From contig JAHHRQ010000002.1 of the NCBI GenBank assembly GCA_020025715.1, positions 1 through 64,000 of the forward strand: a stretch of 64,000 bases of DNA, read 5' to 3'. This DNA comes from Oscillospiraceae bacterium. Lineage in GTDB: Bacteria > Bacillota > Clostridia > Oscillospirales > Oscillospiraceae. The notes under the pieces were generated by a model, which worked only from the letters and a program-made list of their open reading frames with translations, was not told the DNA's origin and searched no databases. Shown one piece after another: positions 44,447-53,743 of the stretch. Made by a program: the position numbers and the translations under genes. The number at the start of each line of letters is the position of its first letter. Position 1 is the first letter of the stretch.

Positions 44447-45760
44447 TCAAAGTCTCCAATACAGATAGCCGGCATTTTCGTACTCGTTCTTGTTAAGGAT
44501 GCCCTTAACGTCTATAAGTACCTTTTTAACGCCGGGAGCGTACATCTTTTCTATCTCTTCCATAGTGATATTTCTATACTGGCTGTGAGCAACGGCAATT
44601 ATTACAGCGTCCATATTATGCAGAACGCTGTCATCGGAAATCTCAACGCCGTACTCCTTATAAACATCTGGCACATCTGCCCAAGGGTCAACTACAACAG
44701 GCTTAATGTCGTACTCTGCCAGTTCTTTAATAATATCAATAACTCTGGTGTTGCGGGTATCGGGGCAGTTTTCCTTAAAGGTAAAGCCCAGGATTGCAAC
44801 TCTTGCATCCTTGCCGCAGCGTCCGGCCTTAACCATTTCCTTAACTGCGCTTCTTGCAACGTAACGGCCCATACTGTCGTTTACGCGTCGTGCAGCGGAA
44901 ATTACCTGAGTAGCGTATCCCACCTGCTCGGCACGGTAAGTAAGATAGTAGGGGTCAACACCTATGCAGTGACCGCCCACAAGGCCGGGATTATAGTGCA
45001 GGAAGTTCCATTTTGTGCCTGCTGCTTCAAGAACTTCGTTTGTATCTATGCCAAGACGGCTGAATATCTTGGAAAGTTCATTAACGAAAGCGATGTTAAT
45101 ATCTCTCTGGCTGTTTTCAATAACCTTTGCTGCCTCTGCAACCTTAATGCAGGATGCACGGTATACGCCTGCGTCTATAACAATTTCATATACCTTTGCG
45201 ATTTCGTCAAGAGTAGCTTCATCCATGCCGGAGACAATCTTCTTTATAGTGCGGAGGGTATGAACCTTATCACCGGGGTTAATGCGCTCAGGGCTGTATC
45301 CTACAAAGAAGTCAACGCCACATTTAAGGCCGCTCTCCTTTTCCAGAATAGGAATACATATATCCTCAGTTACACCGGGGTATACGGTGGATTCATATAC
45401 AACAATAGAGCCGGGCTGAAGATTCTGTCCAAGAACTTTGGTGGAGCTTCTCACCGGAGTAAGATCGGGCACATGGCCCTCATCAACAGGGGTGGGAACT
45501 GCAACAATGTGGAACTTGCATTCTCTCAGTCTTGCAGGGTCGGCGGTAAAATCGACCTTACATTTGCTTATTCTTTCATCGCCTACCTCATGGGTAGGGT
45601 CTACGCCGCTCTTATACAAATCTACGCGCCACTGGCTGCGGTTGTAACCCACTACGTCCAGACCTTCATCGGCATATGCAACTGCAAGAGGCAGTCCCAC
45701 ATATCCAAGTCCTATTACAGACAATTTAGTCTCATGGTTTTTAAGCTGTTCGTATATCAT
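44447..45760 (-). CDS. wbpA: UDP-N-acetylhexosamine 6-dehydrogenase (WbpA/TviB type)
   Basis: A 437-residue UDP-sugar dehydrogenase that oxidises C6 of a UDP-HexNAc to the uronic acid with two NAD+. It has GLGYVGLPLA (17-26), VYESTVYPG, the YSPERINPGD motif, and the catalytic Cys265 in GGHCIGVDPYYL. The motif style (YSPERINPGD, GLVGGHCIGVDPYYLTY) is closest to TviB/WbpO/VipA enzymes, but the downstream WbpI/B/D/E-like genes place it as the first step, UDP-GlcNAc to UDP-GlcNAcA. Confidence 0.92.
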   Translation of the reverse strand: MIYEQLKNHETKLSVIGLGYVGLPLAVAYADEGLDVVGYNRSQWRVDLYKSGVDPTHEVGDERISKCKVDFTADPARLRECKFHIVAVPTPVDEGHVPDLTPVRSSTKVLGQNLQPGSIVVYESTVYPGVTEDICIPILEKESGLKCGVDFFVGYSPERINPGDKVHTLRTIKKIVSGMDEATLDEIAKVYEIVIDAGVYRASCIKVAEAAKVIENSQRDINIAFVNELSKIFSRLGIDTNEVLEAAGTKWNFLHYNPGLVGGHCIGVDPYYLTYRAEQVGYATQVISAARRVNDSMGRYVARSAVKEMVKAGRCGKDARVAILGFTFKENCPDTRNTRVIDIIKELAEYDIKPVVVDPWADVPDVYKEYGVEISDDSVLHNMDAVIIAVAHSQYRNITMEEIEKMYAPGVKKVLIDVKGILNKNEYENAGYLYWRL

Positions 45761-45786
45761 ACTTTATCCTCCAAAGAATATTGCCA

Positions 45787-47124
45787 TTACAGAGATTTTT
45801 TAATTTCAGGCACTTGTTCATCTATTATAAATCCGTCTGTTATAAGCGGAGCCTGTATAAAATAGTAGTACATCAGTATCATGTAGTTAAAGGTTATGCA
45901 GGTGGAAGCCATCAAGGATGTAAAACCAAAAGCGGTCGTTATAACTATAGGCAGCATTGTATACTGTATATCCTTATTTTTGAGCGCATATTTCACCGCC
46001 AAAACAGCTGAAAGCAACATACCGATTGCTGCAACAATTCCGGCAATTATTCCGTGATTGATTGTCATCTGCAGCAGATAGTTATGGCAGGTTTTATAAT
46101 TAGCTGTTACTTCATCCCTGATAATGTCAACAGCTTCCATATCCGGATGGCCTAAAAAATTTATTTTATTAAAATATTTCTGCCAAATCTCGATTCTACC
46201 TGAAGAAATGCTGTTTAGACTTCTATCTGAAATGCTAAATTTTGACTTTAAAACGCTGAAAACATATTCAATTTTAATGGAAAAATCACGCATAACGCCT
46301 GATTTAATTATAACGGTCAATACAATAAAGACAACTGCGGTAATTATAAGGAATATAATGAGCATCTGGATTAAAATTTTTTTAAATTCTGTTTCCTTAA
46401 AACTTCCGCGGACAGCAGAAATTATCAGGAAAACAAGAAAAGACAAAACAACTGACAGTAATCCTGTGCGGGAGCTAGATGCAAAAATCAATGCTGCCGT
46501 TATATATAACATCACAATGTACCATATGCGCCACCGCTTACTCTCTGTGCTGAATATTTTAATAATTATACAGCAGAATGCAAGACTTGCAAATTCACCC
46601 AAAACATTCGGATTGGCAAAAATTCCTGTGTAATGACCGGGAGTAATAGGTACAAACAAGACACTGAGTGTGGCGAAAACATAGAACGAGATAATACAGG
46701 CGTCAATAAGCAGCCTTGATACTTTTTCAAAGCCCATATTGCCGAAGGCAAAAAAGCCTACCGGGAAAGCAATAAGAAAAAGTACAGCTTCAGGCAGATA
46801 ATTTTCGTCATTTATAATTCCGGAAATAAGCTGAAGCAGTCCGAAAATCAGCCATACGCTCATAAGAGATTTTTTAAATTTAACAGGCCGTAACTCACCT
46901 CTTATGCTGCACAGTATAACAACACCGAGCAGTACACAGCAGATGGCAAACCGATATAAGTATCTGGACTCGATAAGTTCTGCACCGTTAAGGAAATATG
47001 CGAAAATAATAAACAGCACCCCAAGTATAAAGCCAATATCCTTAGCCTTATCGCTCAACTTATTCATGGGACGCTCAAACGGCTTTAATATACGCCATAT
47101 TGTATTGCTGTAAAAATCGAGCAT
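45787..47124 (-). CDS. O-antigen ligase/polymerase family protein (Wzy-like), module 1
   Basis: A 445-residue membrane protein with about 12 hydrophobic segments. It shows the Wzy_C-type features FASSSRTGLLSVVLSFLVFL (in pieces), a large extracytoplasmic loop near 290-340 ending in a HNYLLQMTINHGIIAGI motif, and then further helices. The ATG at 47124 is chosen because AGGAG stands 8 bases upstream; the longer frame runs back over the flippase gene without a ribosome site. It probably polymerises repeat units of the ManNAc3NAcA-containing glycan (inference from position next to wbpA). Confidence 0.82.
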   Translation of the reverse strand: MLDFYSNTIWRILKPFERPMNKLSDKAKDIGFILGVLFIIFAYFLNGAELIESRYLYRFAICCVLLGVVILCSIRGELRPVKFKKSLMSVWLIFGLLQLISGIINDENYLPEAVLFLIAFPVGFFAFGNMGFEKVSRLLIDACIISFYVFATLSVLFVPITPGHYTGIFANPNVLGEFASLAFCCIIIKIFSTESKRWRIWYIVMLYITAALIFASSSRTGLLSVVLSFLVFLIISAVRGSFKETEFKKILIQMLIIFLIITAVVFIVLTVIIKSGVMRDFSIKIEYVFSVLKSKFSISDRSLNSISSGRIEIWQKYFNKINFLGHPDMEAVDIIRDEVTANYKTCHNYLLQMTINHGIIAGIVAAIGMLLSAVLAVKYALKNKDIQYTMLPIVITTAFGFTSLMASTCITFNYMILMYYYFIQAPLITDGFIIDEQVPEIKKSL

Positions 47125-47144
47125 GTTTTTTCTCCTATCTGAAG

Positions 47145-48662
47145 TTATCTGCTTAAAAGTCTTTTTGCCAAAGCCGTAAAATACTTGAAGTTCTCGTTTC
47201 TGAATCTGAGCAGCAGGAAAATTACATTTGGAACAAGTAGGCAAATGAATGCTTTTCCGATAAACGGAAGTATACCTTCTGCCGGAAGCAGTGAACACAA
47301 AAGCCATGTAGGAACACCGGCAGCCGCTGTCATAAGCACAGCTTTACCGTAATCCTTAAAATAATCACTTACCGGCGCATGAAATCCTTCTTTATAAAGG
47401 ATCAGCGGTTCTATCCAGAGATTAGTGGAAAGGGAGCTTATAACCGTTCCCAGAACTATACCGGCAACGCCGATTTTTTTGGTAAAATAAATTGAAACCA
47501 CAAGGTTTATGCCGGCTTCAAATATAGGCTTAAATCTGTCGTTCCAGTAAAGGCCCATAGCGTTTTTCGTAATCAGCACAGGATTTCTGAAACCGTATAC
47601 AAGAAAATCAAGGCAGATACAAAAAACCACAAAATCGCTGAAAAGGAAGCTTTTGCCCAGCCATATGCTGCCTATAAAGTGGTTAAACAGACAGAAAAGG
47701 CAGATAGCGCAAAAACCGAAAATCCAATGAGTGAGGAAATTTATTCTGTCGAAAATCTGCTTTTTAACCTCATCTGTCTCGGTTGCATTAACATTACCTA
47801 CACTTGCAAAAACGCCCCGGTAAAAGCTGCCCACCACAGATTCAAGGGCACCTCTTATCATAATATAGTTTGAGTATTTGCCAACAGACACAAGGTCAAC
47901 CATTTTCGCCATTATCAGGTTATCTGTGCCGTTAACGACCACACGGCCCACCTGATGGCAGATAAGCGCCTTTACGTTCTTTGTTATCTCCTGTATCTTC
48001 TCCCGGGGGAGATTCTCGGATTTGCCCTCGTTTAAGAAGGGGTAAAGCTTGTTTGCCCGAATGGAGAGCAGAAGATTTTCAAGCACCGTATAGAAGATCA
48101 TAGTCAGCAGATAGGCTATGAAATTCTTCGTAATATACAGCACGATAAGCTGACTTATGTTCATTGCAACGGAACATAAGCCGCTATATCTCGAAACTAT
48201 ATATTCCCTCTGGTCGGCAATAATAAGGGTGCGCTTATAGGTAAAGAAGTACGATGCAGCGGAATTTATCACATAGAGCATATAAATAAGCTTTATGTGG
48301 GGTAAATCCGGCATGTCCTTCACAAAAACCTGTAAAAACGGAGTGAGAGAAAGGCCGACGGCTGCAACAAAAATGCCTATTGAAACGTAGGCCTTTTTGA
48401 AAAGAGCCATAAGGGAGCGTATCTCTCCCTCATTTTTCTCTGCCAGAGGCTTATAAAGGCTGAATGTAATGGCAGAGCCTACACCCATTTCAGCCAGAGA
48501 CAGCAGCATGAGGATATTGGAAAACAGACCGTTTAATCCTAAGTAAACCTCACCCAGAAACAGCACGAAAAGCCGTCTGCACCAGAACTGAACTATCAGC
48601 TTTGCGCCGTAGGCCGCCATGCCGTTGGTCATATTTTTAAGGGTATTTTTAACTCTGGACAT
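47145..48662 (-). CDS. Polysaccharide flippase (Wzx/MATE-like), module 1
   Basis: A 505-residue protein with about 12-14 membrane segments. The N-terminus (NMTNGMAAYGAKLIVQFWCRR in pieces, GLNGLFSNILMLLSLAEMGVG) fits the flippase subgroup often found with GT2 and polymerase genes in Firmicute capsule clusters. It is clearly different in sequence from the flippase at 28.8-30.3 kb, so the two are not recent duplicates. It lies 3 bases after the GT2 gene. Confidence 0.88.
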   Translation of the reverse strand: MSRVKNTLKNMTNGMAAYGAKLIVQFWCRRLFVLFLGEVYLGLNGLFSNILMLLSLAEMGVGSAITFSLYKPLAEKNEGEIRSLMALFKKAYVSIGIFVAAVGLSLTPFLQVFVKDMPDLPHIKLIYMLYVINSAASYFFTYKRTLIIADQREYIVSRYSGLCSVAMNISQLIVLYITKNFIAYLLTMIFYTVLENLLLSIRANKLYPFLNEGKSENLPREKIQEITKNVKALICHQVGRVVVNGTDNLIMAKMVDLVSVGKYSNYIMIRGALESVVGSFYRGVFASVGNVNATETDEVKKQIFDRINFLTHWIFGFCAICLFCLFNHFIGSIWLGKSFLFSDFVVFCICLDFLVYGFRNPVLITKNAMGLYWNDRFKPIFEAGINLVVSIYFTKKIGVAGIVLGTVISSLSTNLWIEPLILYKEGFHAPVSDYFKDYGKAVLMTAAAGVPTWLLCSLLPAEGILPFIGKAFICLLVPNVIFLLLRFRNENFKYFTALAKRLLSR

Positions 48663-48665
48663 GGT

Positions 48666-49613
48666 TTATCCTTTCGTGATATGCTGCAGCTTTCTATATA
48701 TTACAGCGCCCCGGCGATAACCGAAAACGCGGTAAAGCAATTTAAGAATTTTAAAATTTCTGTGCTGAGACACATCTATAATGTCTCTGTTCTTTTTTAT
48801 AAAGGCAATCGGCTCTGAGGCATCCTCGCCTTTGCAAAGGTCAGCCAGAAGCAGGGTCTGACAGATATACAGATCCGCCATGGCGGGTTTTGGAACTTTT
48901 CTGTACCATTTCTCTTTTAAAATGAGATTGGTCATAATTCTGTCGCTGTGGATTGCTGCCGCCGTTGTGCTTAATGAATGCTGGCGGTAATAATACAGGC
49001 ATTTATCCGTTCCGCCCAGACTTTCGGCGAAAAGATAGCATTGCATGTTAAAATCAAAATCTTCGCTGCACTTAAAATTCGTGTCAACTTTTATATTGTT
49101 TTCTGTTATGAAGTCCCTGCGGAATGCGCAGGCCCACATGTAAAAAGCGGGAAGACAGTCATTTATAGCAAGTCTTTCCAGATACTCTCTTCCGCTTTCT
49201 CCCTTTTCGGGGAGGGGGTACATTTCTCTTACGGCTGTTCTGCCGGTATCATCATAGAAGTCGGCACAGTTAAATAAAACCATGTCTCTGCCGTCGCAGA
49301 GCGGGGCAACAGTCTCCATAAGCTCCGGCGCCCAGAAATCGTCAGGGTCGAGAAACAGGATATAATCTCCCCTGCTCTCACTTATTCCCAGATTTCTCGC
49401 GGCGCTGACGCCTTGATTTACGGTATGCAGGACTTTAAAATTATCATATTTTTCGGCATACTCATCACAGATAAGCCCCGAACCGTCCTTAGAACCGTCA
49501 TCAACCATAATGACTTCATAATCTTTATCTGTCCTCTGTGCCAGAATTGATTCAAGGCTTTCTCTTATGTACTTTTCTACGTTATAAATAGGAAGAACTA
49601 TTGAAAAAAGCAT
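48666..49613 (-). CDS. Glycosyltransferase family 2 protein
   Basis: A 315-residue GT-A enzyme: SIVLPIYNVEKYIRESLESI at the N-terminus, VDDGSKDGS, ARNLGISESRGDYI, and the metal-binding LDPDD near residue 92. A CSEDFDFNMQCYLF motif (ED pair of the catalytic region) follows. It matches the large capsule GT2 family, with no membrane helix. Donor and linkage unknown. Confidence 0.9.
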   Translation of the reverse strand: MLFSIVLPIYNVEKYIRESLESILAQRTDKDYEVIMVDDGSKDGSGLICDEYAEKYDNFKVLHTVNQGVSAARNLGISESRGDYILFLDPDDFWAPELMETVAPLCDGRDMVLFNCADFYDDTGRTAVREMYPLPEKGESGREYLERLAINDCLPAFYMWACAFRRDFITENNIKVDTNFKCSEDFDFNMQCYLFAESLGGTDKCLYYYRQHSLSTTAAAIHSDRIMTNLILKEKWYRKVPKPAMADLYICQTLLLADLCKGEDASEPIAFIKKNRDIIDVSQHRNFKILKLLYRVFGYRRGAVIYRKLQHITKG

Positions 49614-49638
49614 TTTTTTGCTCCTGACACGCCGGTGT

Positions 49639-50895
49639 TCAGTCCCGGTTTTTTCTATGTGTTTCTTTTACGAATTCAAAGAATTCATCGTAATTCTTTT
49701 CTGCGTCAAAATCATTCAGCACCTTTTCTCTTGCCTGCCTGCTCAAAGCCTCGTGCTGTGAATCTGCAAGAGCGAAAATTTTTTCAATGGCCGATGCCAG
49801 GCTTTCCGCCTCTGCCATGCCGGGCAGCAGAATTCCGCTTTTATCATCCAGAATTTCGCCGATTCCGCCTACATTTCCGGCAAGCACAGGTATACCGTAC
49901 ATCATGGCCTCCATAATTGAAACAGGAATACCTTCTGATTTACTGCAATTTATGAAAAGATCCGGGTTTTGGGTCTTATAATAATCTCTTATTGCAGAGT
50001 TATCGGTTCTGCCCATAAATTCAAAGTGAATATTTTTAAATTCACCCAGCATTTCCTCTGCTCTGCCCTTAATATTCTCCTCCAGCTCTCCCGAACCGAA
50101 GTGGGTCCATTTAATATTCAATCCCTTTTCGCCGCAGATTTTCAGCGCCTCGACAAGAACATCCAGTCTTTTAACCGCCACCATATTGGAGCAGGTCACA
50201 ATATGTTTCGTGGCTTTGCTCTTATAGGCAGGGATTTTAAAATCTCTGTCGATTTTTATTCCCAGTCTGAAAGTTCTGAGCTTTTTTTGAAGCTCGGGCA
50301 CTTTGTCCAAATAATGGGCCAGAATATCATTTCTGCCCGCAGCGCTTGCGGGGCACACGGCGTTAAGCCCTTTAAGCTCCGCCACCATATACTCATGGAA
50401 CCCTCTGTCATAAAAACAGTCTCCCCCATGGGCTTTGGCAATGCAGGTAAATCCCTGAGGTCTTAAATATTTGCAGAGATAAAAAGCTGCTGCATCCAGC
50501 CAGTAGGAATAATAAACGGTGTTTTCCTTATCCCCCAGCCATAGCTTTTCATTCTTTTTAAGGCACATCAGCACATCTTCGGCACTTATAAGGTAGAAAA
50601 AGATTTTTCCGGCCTGCTTAATGCCCCGTTCCCTTATGCCCGAAAAGAATTCTTTTATTACTCTGGGTTTAAAAACATATGTAAGGCTGCGGAAAAGCCG
50701 TTTTACAAGGCTGTAATTCTGCCGGGGTCTTATAAGCTTTCCGTTTTCGGGAACGGTGAGAGGCTTTGCGCCGGGAGTTTTATCCAGAGAGACAATAATT
50801 ATCTTGTCAAAAGCTCTTTGCGCTCTCAGCACTTCTTCTTCCAGAAACACGTTTCCGTTTACGGTATAGCTGCTTGTAAATACGACTAAATCCAT
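49639..50895 (-). CDS. Glycosyltransferase family 4 protein
   Basis: A 418-residue GT-B enzyme. The N-terminal domain includes YYSYWLDAAAFYL and AKAHGGDCF. The C-terminal domain includes HIVTCSNMVAVKRLDVLVEAL, THFGSGELEE, FMGRTDN, and SEGIPVSIMEAMMYGIPVLA with the E-x7-E pair. These are standard GT4 donor-site features. It belongs to the right module and probably adds an internal sugar of the repeat. Confidence 0.9.
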   Translation of the reverse strand: MDLVVFTSSYTVNGNVFLEEEVLRAQRAFDKIIIVSLDKTPGAKPLTVPENGKLIRPRQNYSLVKRLFRSLTYVFKPRVIKEFFSGIRERGIKQAGKIFFYLISAEDVLMCLKKNEKLWLGDKENTVYYSYWLDAAAFYLCKYLRPQGFTCIAKAHGGDCFYDRGFHEYMVAELKGLNAVCPASAAGRNDILAHYLDKVPELQKKLRTFRLGIKIDRDFKIPAYKSKATKHIVTCSNMVAVKRLDVLVEALKICGEKGLNIKWTHFGSGELEENIKGRAEEMLGEFKNIHFEFMGRTDNSAIRDYYKTQNPDLFINCSKSEGIPVSIMEAMMYGIPVLAGNVGGIGEILDDKSGILLPGMAEAESLASAIEKIFALADSQHEALSRQAREKVLNDFDAEKNYDEFFEFVKETHRKNRD

Positions 50896-50919
50896 ATCAG
50901 AATTCCTTATAAAGCGAAA

Positions 50920-52020
50920 TTAAACGAGAGTTTTATATAAATCCAGAAGATTTCTTTCCTGACTGAGCCAGTTGAATTCTTCCTCCACGGCTTTTCTGCC
51001 GTTACGGCCCATTTCCGCCGCCCTTTCGGGATTGTCTCTTATATATTTTACAGCCTCAGAAACAGCGGTACTGTCCTCGGGATTTACGCATATTCCGCAA
51101 TGGTACTTATCAATAATTTCCTGCCAGAGCTTAAAATCGGTGCAGATAACTGGGATGCCCGCCATCATGTACTCGAATAGCTTGGTATTTCCAATGGTGC
51201 CGGTTTTAAAGCCGGTATTCCGGCTGGGCTTTAAAAGTGCCATGCCTGCGTGGCTTCGGTTCTGAATTTCTATGGACTGCTCAAAAGGCACTCTGCCCCG
51301 GTAATCTATCTTGTCCCAGTCAGGGAGAGTTTTCAGATACTCCAGAAATTCCGGCGCACCGCTGCCGCAGAGAATGTATTCTGCATCAAAGCCCTTTATG
51401 GCATTTATAATCACGTCATGGTTCCATTGAGCGTCAATACCACCGGTAAAGCAAAGGGTGAATTTACTAAATTTCTCAAACTCCCGCTGCTCACGCAATG
51501 CGGGGTAATTGCTCACCATAACGGTGTTTGGATTTATGCACTTAAATTTATCTATAATGTGGGGTGTAACCGTAATTACCGCATCCAGCTTTTTGCAGAT
51601 ATTCGCCACATGAGCTTTGTAAACTTTTGCAGCGGCAGGACGGACAGGAGCCGGAATAAACTGCTTATCCAGCAGCATATCCAAAGTGTCCTCATGGCTG
51701 TCGAAAATAACGGTCTTACCTTTTTTCTTAAGCTTAAGGCCATATGAAAGCAGCTCCGGGTCATGGAAATGATAGATGTCGGCGTCAAGCTCCAGCGCCC
51801 GTTCATAGATTTTCCGGGCAAACCGGGTCATTCTTTTCATTCTGGATTCGGGAGCATATTCTCCCAGCCCCACTACATGAACTCCGCTCTCTTCCCGGCT
51901 CTCGCCCTGAGCCACAAGGTAAACATCATATCCGGCCTTTGCCAGAGAGACACATTCTTTTTTGAAAATTCTCACGTCATCGCTGTCGTGAGCGCTTGTC
52001 ATGTGGCATACCTTTACCAT
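50920..52020 (-). CDS. Glycosyltransferase family 4 protein
   Basis: A 366-residue GT-B enzyme with the start VKVCHMTSAHDSDDVRIFKKE, the YHFHDPELL motif, FDSHED, and the C-terminal NTKLFEYMMAGIPVICTD donor loop. This N-terminal style is common in capsule clusters of Firmicutes and Bacteroidetes. The start overlaps the ATP-grasp stop by 7 bases, indicating coupled expression. Confidence 0.88.
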   Translation of the reverse strand: MVKVCHMTSAHDSDDVRIFKKECVSLAKAGYDVYLVAQGESREESGVHVVGLGEYAPESRMKRMTRFARKIYERALELDADIYHFHDPELLSYGLKLKKKGKTVIFDSHEDTLDMLLDKQFIPAPVRPAAAKVYKAHVANICKKLDAVITVTPHIIDKFKCINPNTVMVSNYPALREQREFEKFSKFTLCFTGGIDAQWNHDVIINAIKGFDAEYILCGSGAPEFLEYLKTLPDWDKIDYRGRVPFEQSIEIQNRSHAGMALLKPSRNTGFKTGTIGNTKLFEYMMAGIPVICTDFKLWQEIIDKYHCGICVNPEDSTAVSEAVKYIRDNPERAAEMGRNGRKAVEEEFNWLSQERNLLDLYKTLV

Positions 52021-53081
52021 TGTATACGATTACCCTCCGCATCAAAAAAGCTTTCCTCATAGTGTCTTGTCATGGTCACGCCGTAATTGGGAACGCAGAC
52101 GGGCAGCTCTTCGCCCAGAAGCTTTTTAATTCCCAGATACGGCATATTAACTCCCGCAGCGGCGCAGGAAACTACTCCGGCGGTAAGTCTGGGGTTAACC
52201 TCTATAACGTAAGGCTGCTTTTCATCCCCGGTATACAGCAGGTCAAAGCCGAAATTGCCGTCCATTTTAAGCTTTTCGGCAACTTCCTCGCAGATGGAAA
52301 GCACCTGCTCATTATTATCAATAACCAGAGACATCATGTTGCTGGTGACAACAGAAAGTCCTCTGCGGCTGACGGCGTAAAGGATTTTCCCCTTGTCCGC
52401 CAGAATATCAACGCTGTACTCAGTACCGGTGAGCAGCTCCATGCAGAGCATCTGGGGCAGCTCCGGCTTTTCACCGAGAGTTCTCAAAAGCTCCTCATAG
52501 CTTATATACATTGAATTAGGCTTTGCAGAAAAGAACAGATCCCAGCGGGAAATGTTAGGATCAACCAGTCTCACTCCCCTGCTTCCGTTTCCAACAGCAC
52601 CCTTTATGCAGAAAGCCTTTTCGGGATAACCTGCCTCTGTTGCAGCTTCTTTCAGCTCCTCAAGGCTGTTTACCACCTTAAACCATGGGGTAGCCATCCC
52701 CAGTTCTTTCATTTTGCAGAGAAGATTGGCTTTGTTATTTACGATTTCAAGAGTATCGCTGTCCATAACGGACACCTTTATGCCCTTTTCCTCAAAGCGA
52801 GGCCTTGCAAGAGAAAACTTCATAAGCTCTCTTGTAACGATGGGCAGCACCACATCGGTATTTTCCTTAACCGCAATCTCCAGCACCTTATCTATAAAGT
52901 CCGGAGCCTTTGCAGCAGGGACGGTATAAAATGCATCAACCATGCCCTTGCCGCCGGCGTTTTCGTTCATATCAACGCCTACAATGCGGATTTTACGCTC
53001 AGTAACCTTTCTCAGGCAGTTTATGATACCGGGGGCACCGGGTGCGCCGCAGCCGGTGAGCAAAACAGTAATATCTCTCAT
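52014..53081 (-). CDS. ATP-grasp ligase (carbamoyl-phosphate-synthase-like)
   Basis: A 355-residue protein. The N-terminal Rossmann-like domain starts VLLTGCGAPGAPGIINCL. The ATP-grasp domain (about 110-310) shows the NNKANLLCKMKELGMATP entry, FCIKGAVGNGSRGVRLV for phosphate binding, MELLTGTEYSVDILAD, and the metal-binding FDLLYTGDEKQPYVIEVNPRL region. Such enzymes activate a carboxylate as an acyl-phosphate and join it to an amine. Acceptor and donor are unknown. The ATG at 53081 forms a TAATG junction with the PIG-L gene and follows AAGGTGG. It could amidate a uronic acid such as ManNAc3NAcA (speculative). Confidence 0.85.
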   Translation of the reverse strand: MRDITVLLTGCGAPGAPGIINCLRKVTERKIRIVGVDMNENAGGKGMVDAFYTVPAAKAPDFIDKVLEIAVKENTDVVLPIVTRELMKFSLARPRFEEKGIKVSVMDSDTLEIVNNKANLLCKMKELGMATPWFKVVNSLEELKEAATEAGYPEKAFCIKGAVGNGSRGVRLVDPNISRWDLFFSAKPNSMYISYEELLRTLGEKPELPQMLCMELLTGTEYSVDILADKGKILYAVSRRGLSVVTSNMMSLVIDNNEQVLSICEEVAEKLKMDGNFGFDLLYTGDEKQPYVIEVNPRLTAGVVSCAAAGVNMPYLGIKKLLGEELPVCVPNYGVTMTRHYEESFFDAEGNRIQW

Positions 53082-53722
53082 TACAGTATCCACCTTACAA
53101 CTTCAAAAACCTCTGCATACTCTGCGCCAATCTGAACTCCGTGGGTTCTTGCAAGGCCCCATGTAAAGGCTTCATCGGAATAATTTCTTTCCTTCTGGGT
53201 GTCATAGCAGGCAATGGCTGCTATTTTCTTCTGTATATGTCTTTCTTCAAGAGTGATATATGCCTGATTATTGAAAGTGTAGTTATTCCATGGCACCTCA
53301 TACCCCAGAAGAGTAACTCTCTTAAATGCTCTCATAGCCTCCTCGGCTATGGTGTGGTGATCCTGATGAATATCGTGAGCAGAGGGCATCAGCACCATGT
53401 CAGGTTTATATTTTCTGTTGAGTTTAATCATATCATCCAGTATTTCCTGACGGTGGGCATTAAAGTTTCTCACCGGGTAGTCCAGAATAACTCTGTCCTC
53501 TGCGGGAATACCGAAGGAATCCATGGAAAGGTTCATTTCCCGGGCAAGAATGTCACCGGGCAGGCCGTAGGGAATGGAGGCCTGGCAGGTGGAAAAGGCA
53601 ATGTAAACCACTCTCACTCCAGCTTCCAGAAGCTTTGCCATGGTGCCGCCGCAGCCGAACTCACCGTCATCGGTGTGAGGTGCAAGCAGCATAACTGTTT
53701 TGATATTATTAAACTCGTTCAT
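53081..53722 (-). CDS. PIG-L family deacetylase
   Basis: A 213-residue metal-dependent LmbE/PIG-L enzyme. The zinc-binding motif appears as APHTDDGEFGCGG (His16, Asp19) with Asp18 as the catalytic base, and the second site as HDIHQDHHTI near residue 120. The family removes N-acetyl groups from sugars, for example GlcNAc-inositol or nucleotide-linked GlcNAc. Placed between a PLP-decarboxylase-like gene and an ATP-grasp gene, it could free an amine for a later coupling step. Confidence 0.88.
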   Translation of the reverse strand: MNEFNNIKTVMLLAPHTDDGEFGCGGTMAKLLEAGVRVVYIAFSTCQASIPYGLPGDILAREMNLSMDSFGIPAEDRVILDYPVRNFNAHRQEILDDMIKLNRKYKPDMVLMPSAHDIHQDHHTIAEEAMRAFKRVTLLGYEVPWNNYTFNNQAYITLEERHIQKKIAAIACYDTQKERNYSDEAFTWGLARTHGVQIGAEYAEVFEVVRWIL

Positions 53723-53743
53723 TTTCTTATCTCCCTGTTATAT

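Noticed and set aside
44327..45865. A 512-codon plus-strand open frame
   Set aside because: Antisense to the well-supported wbpA-like dehydrogenase; cysteine- and asparagine-rich product typical of a shadow frame.
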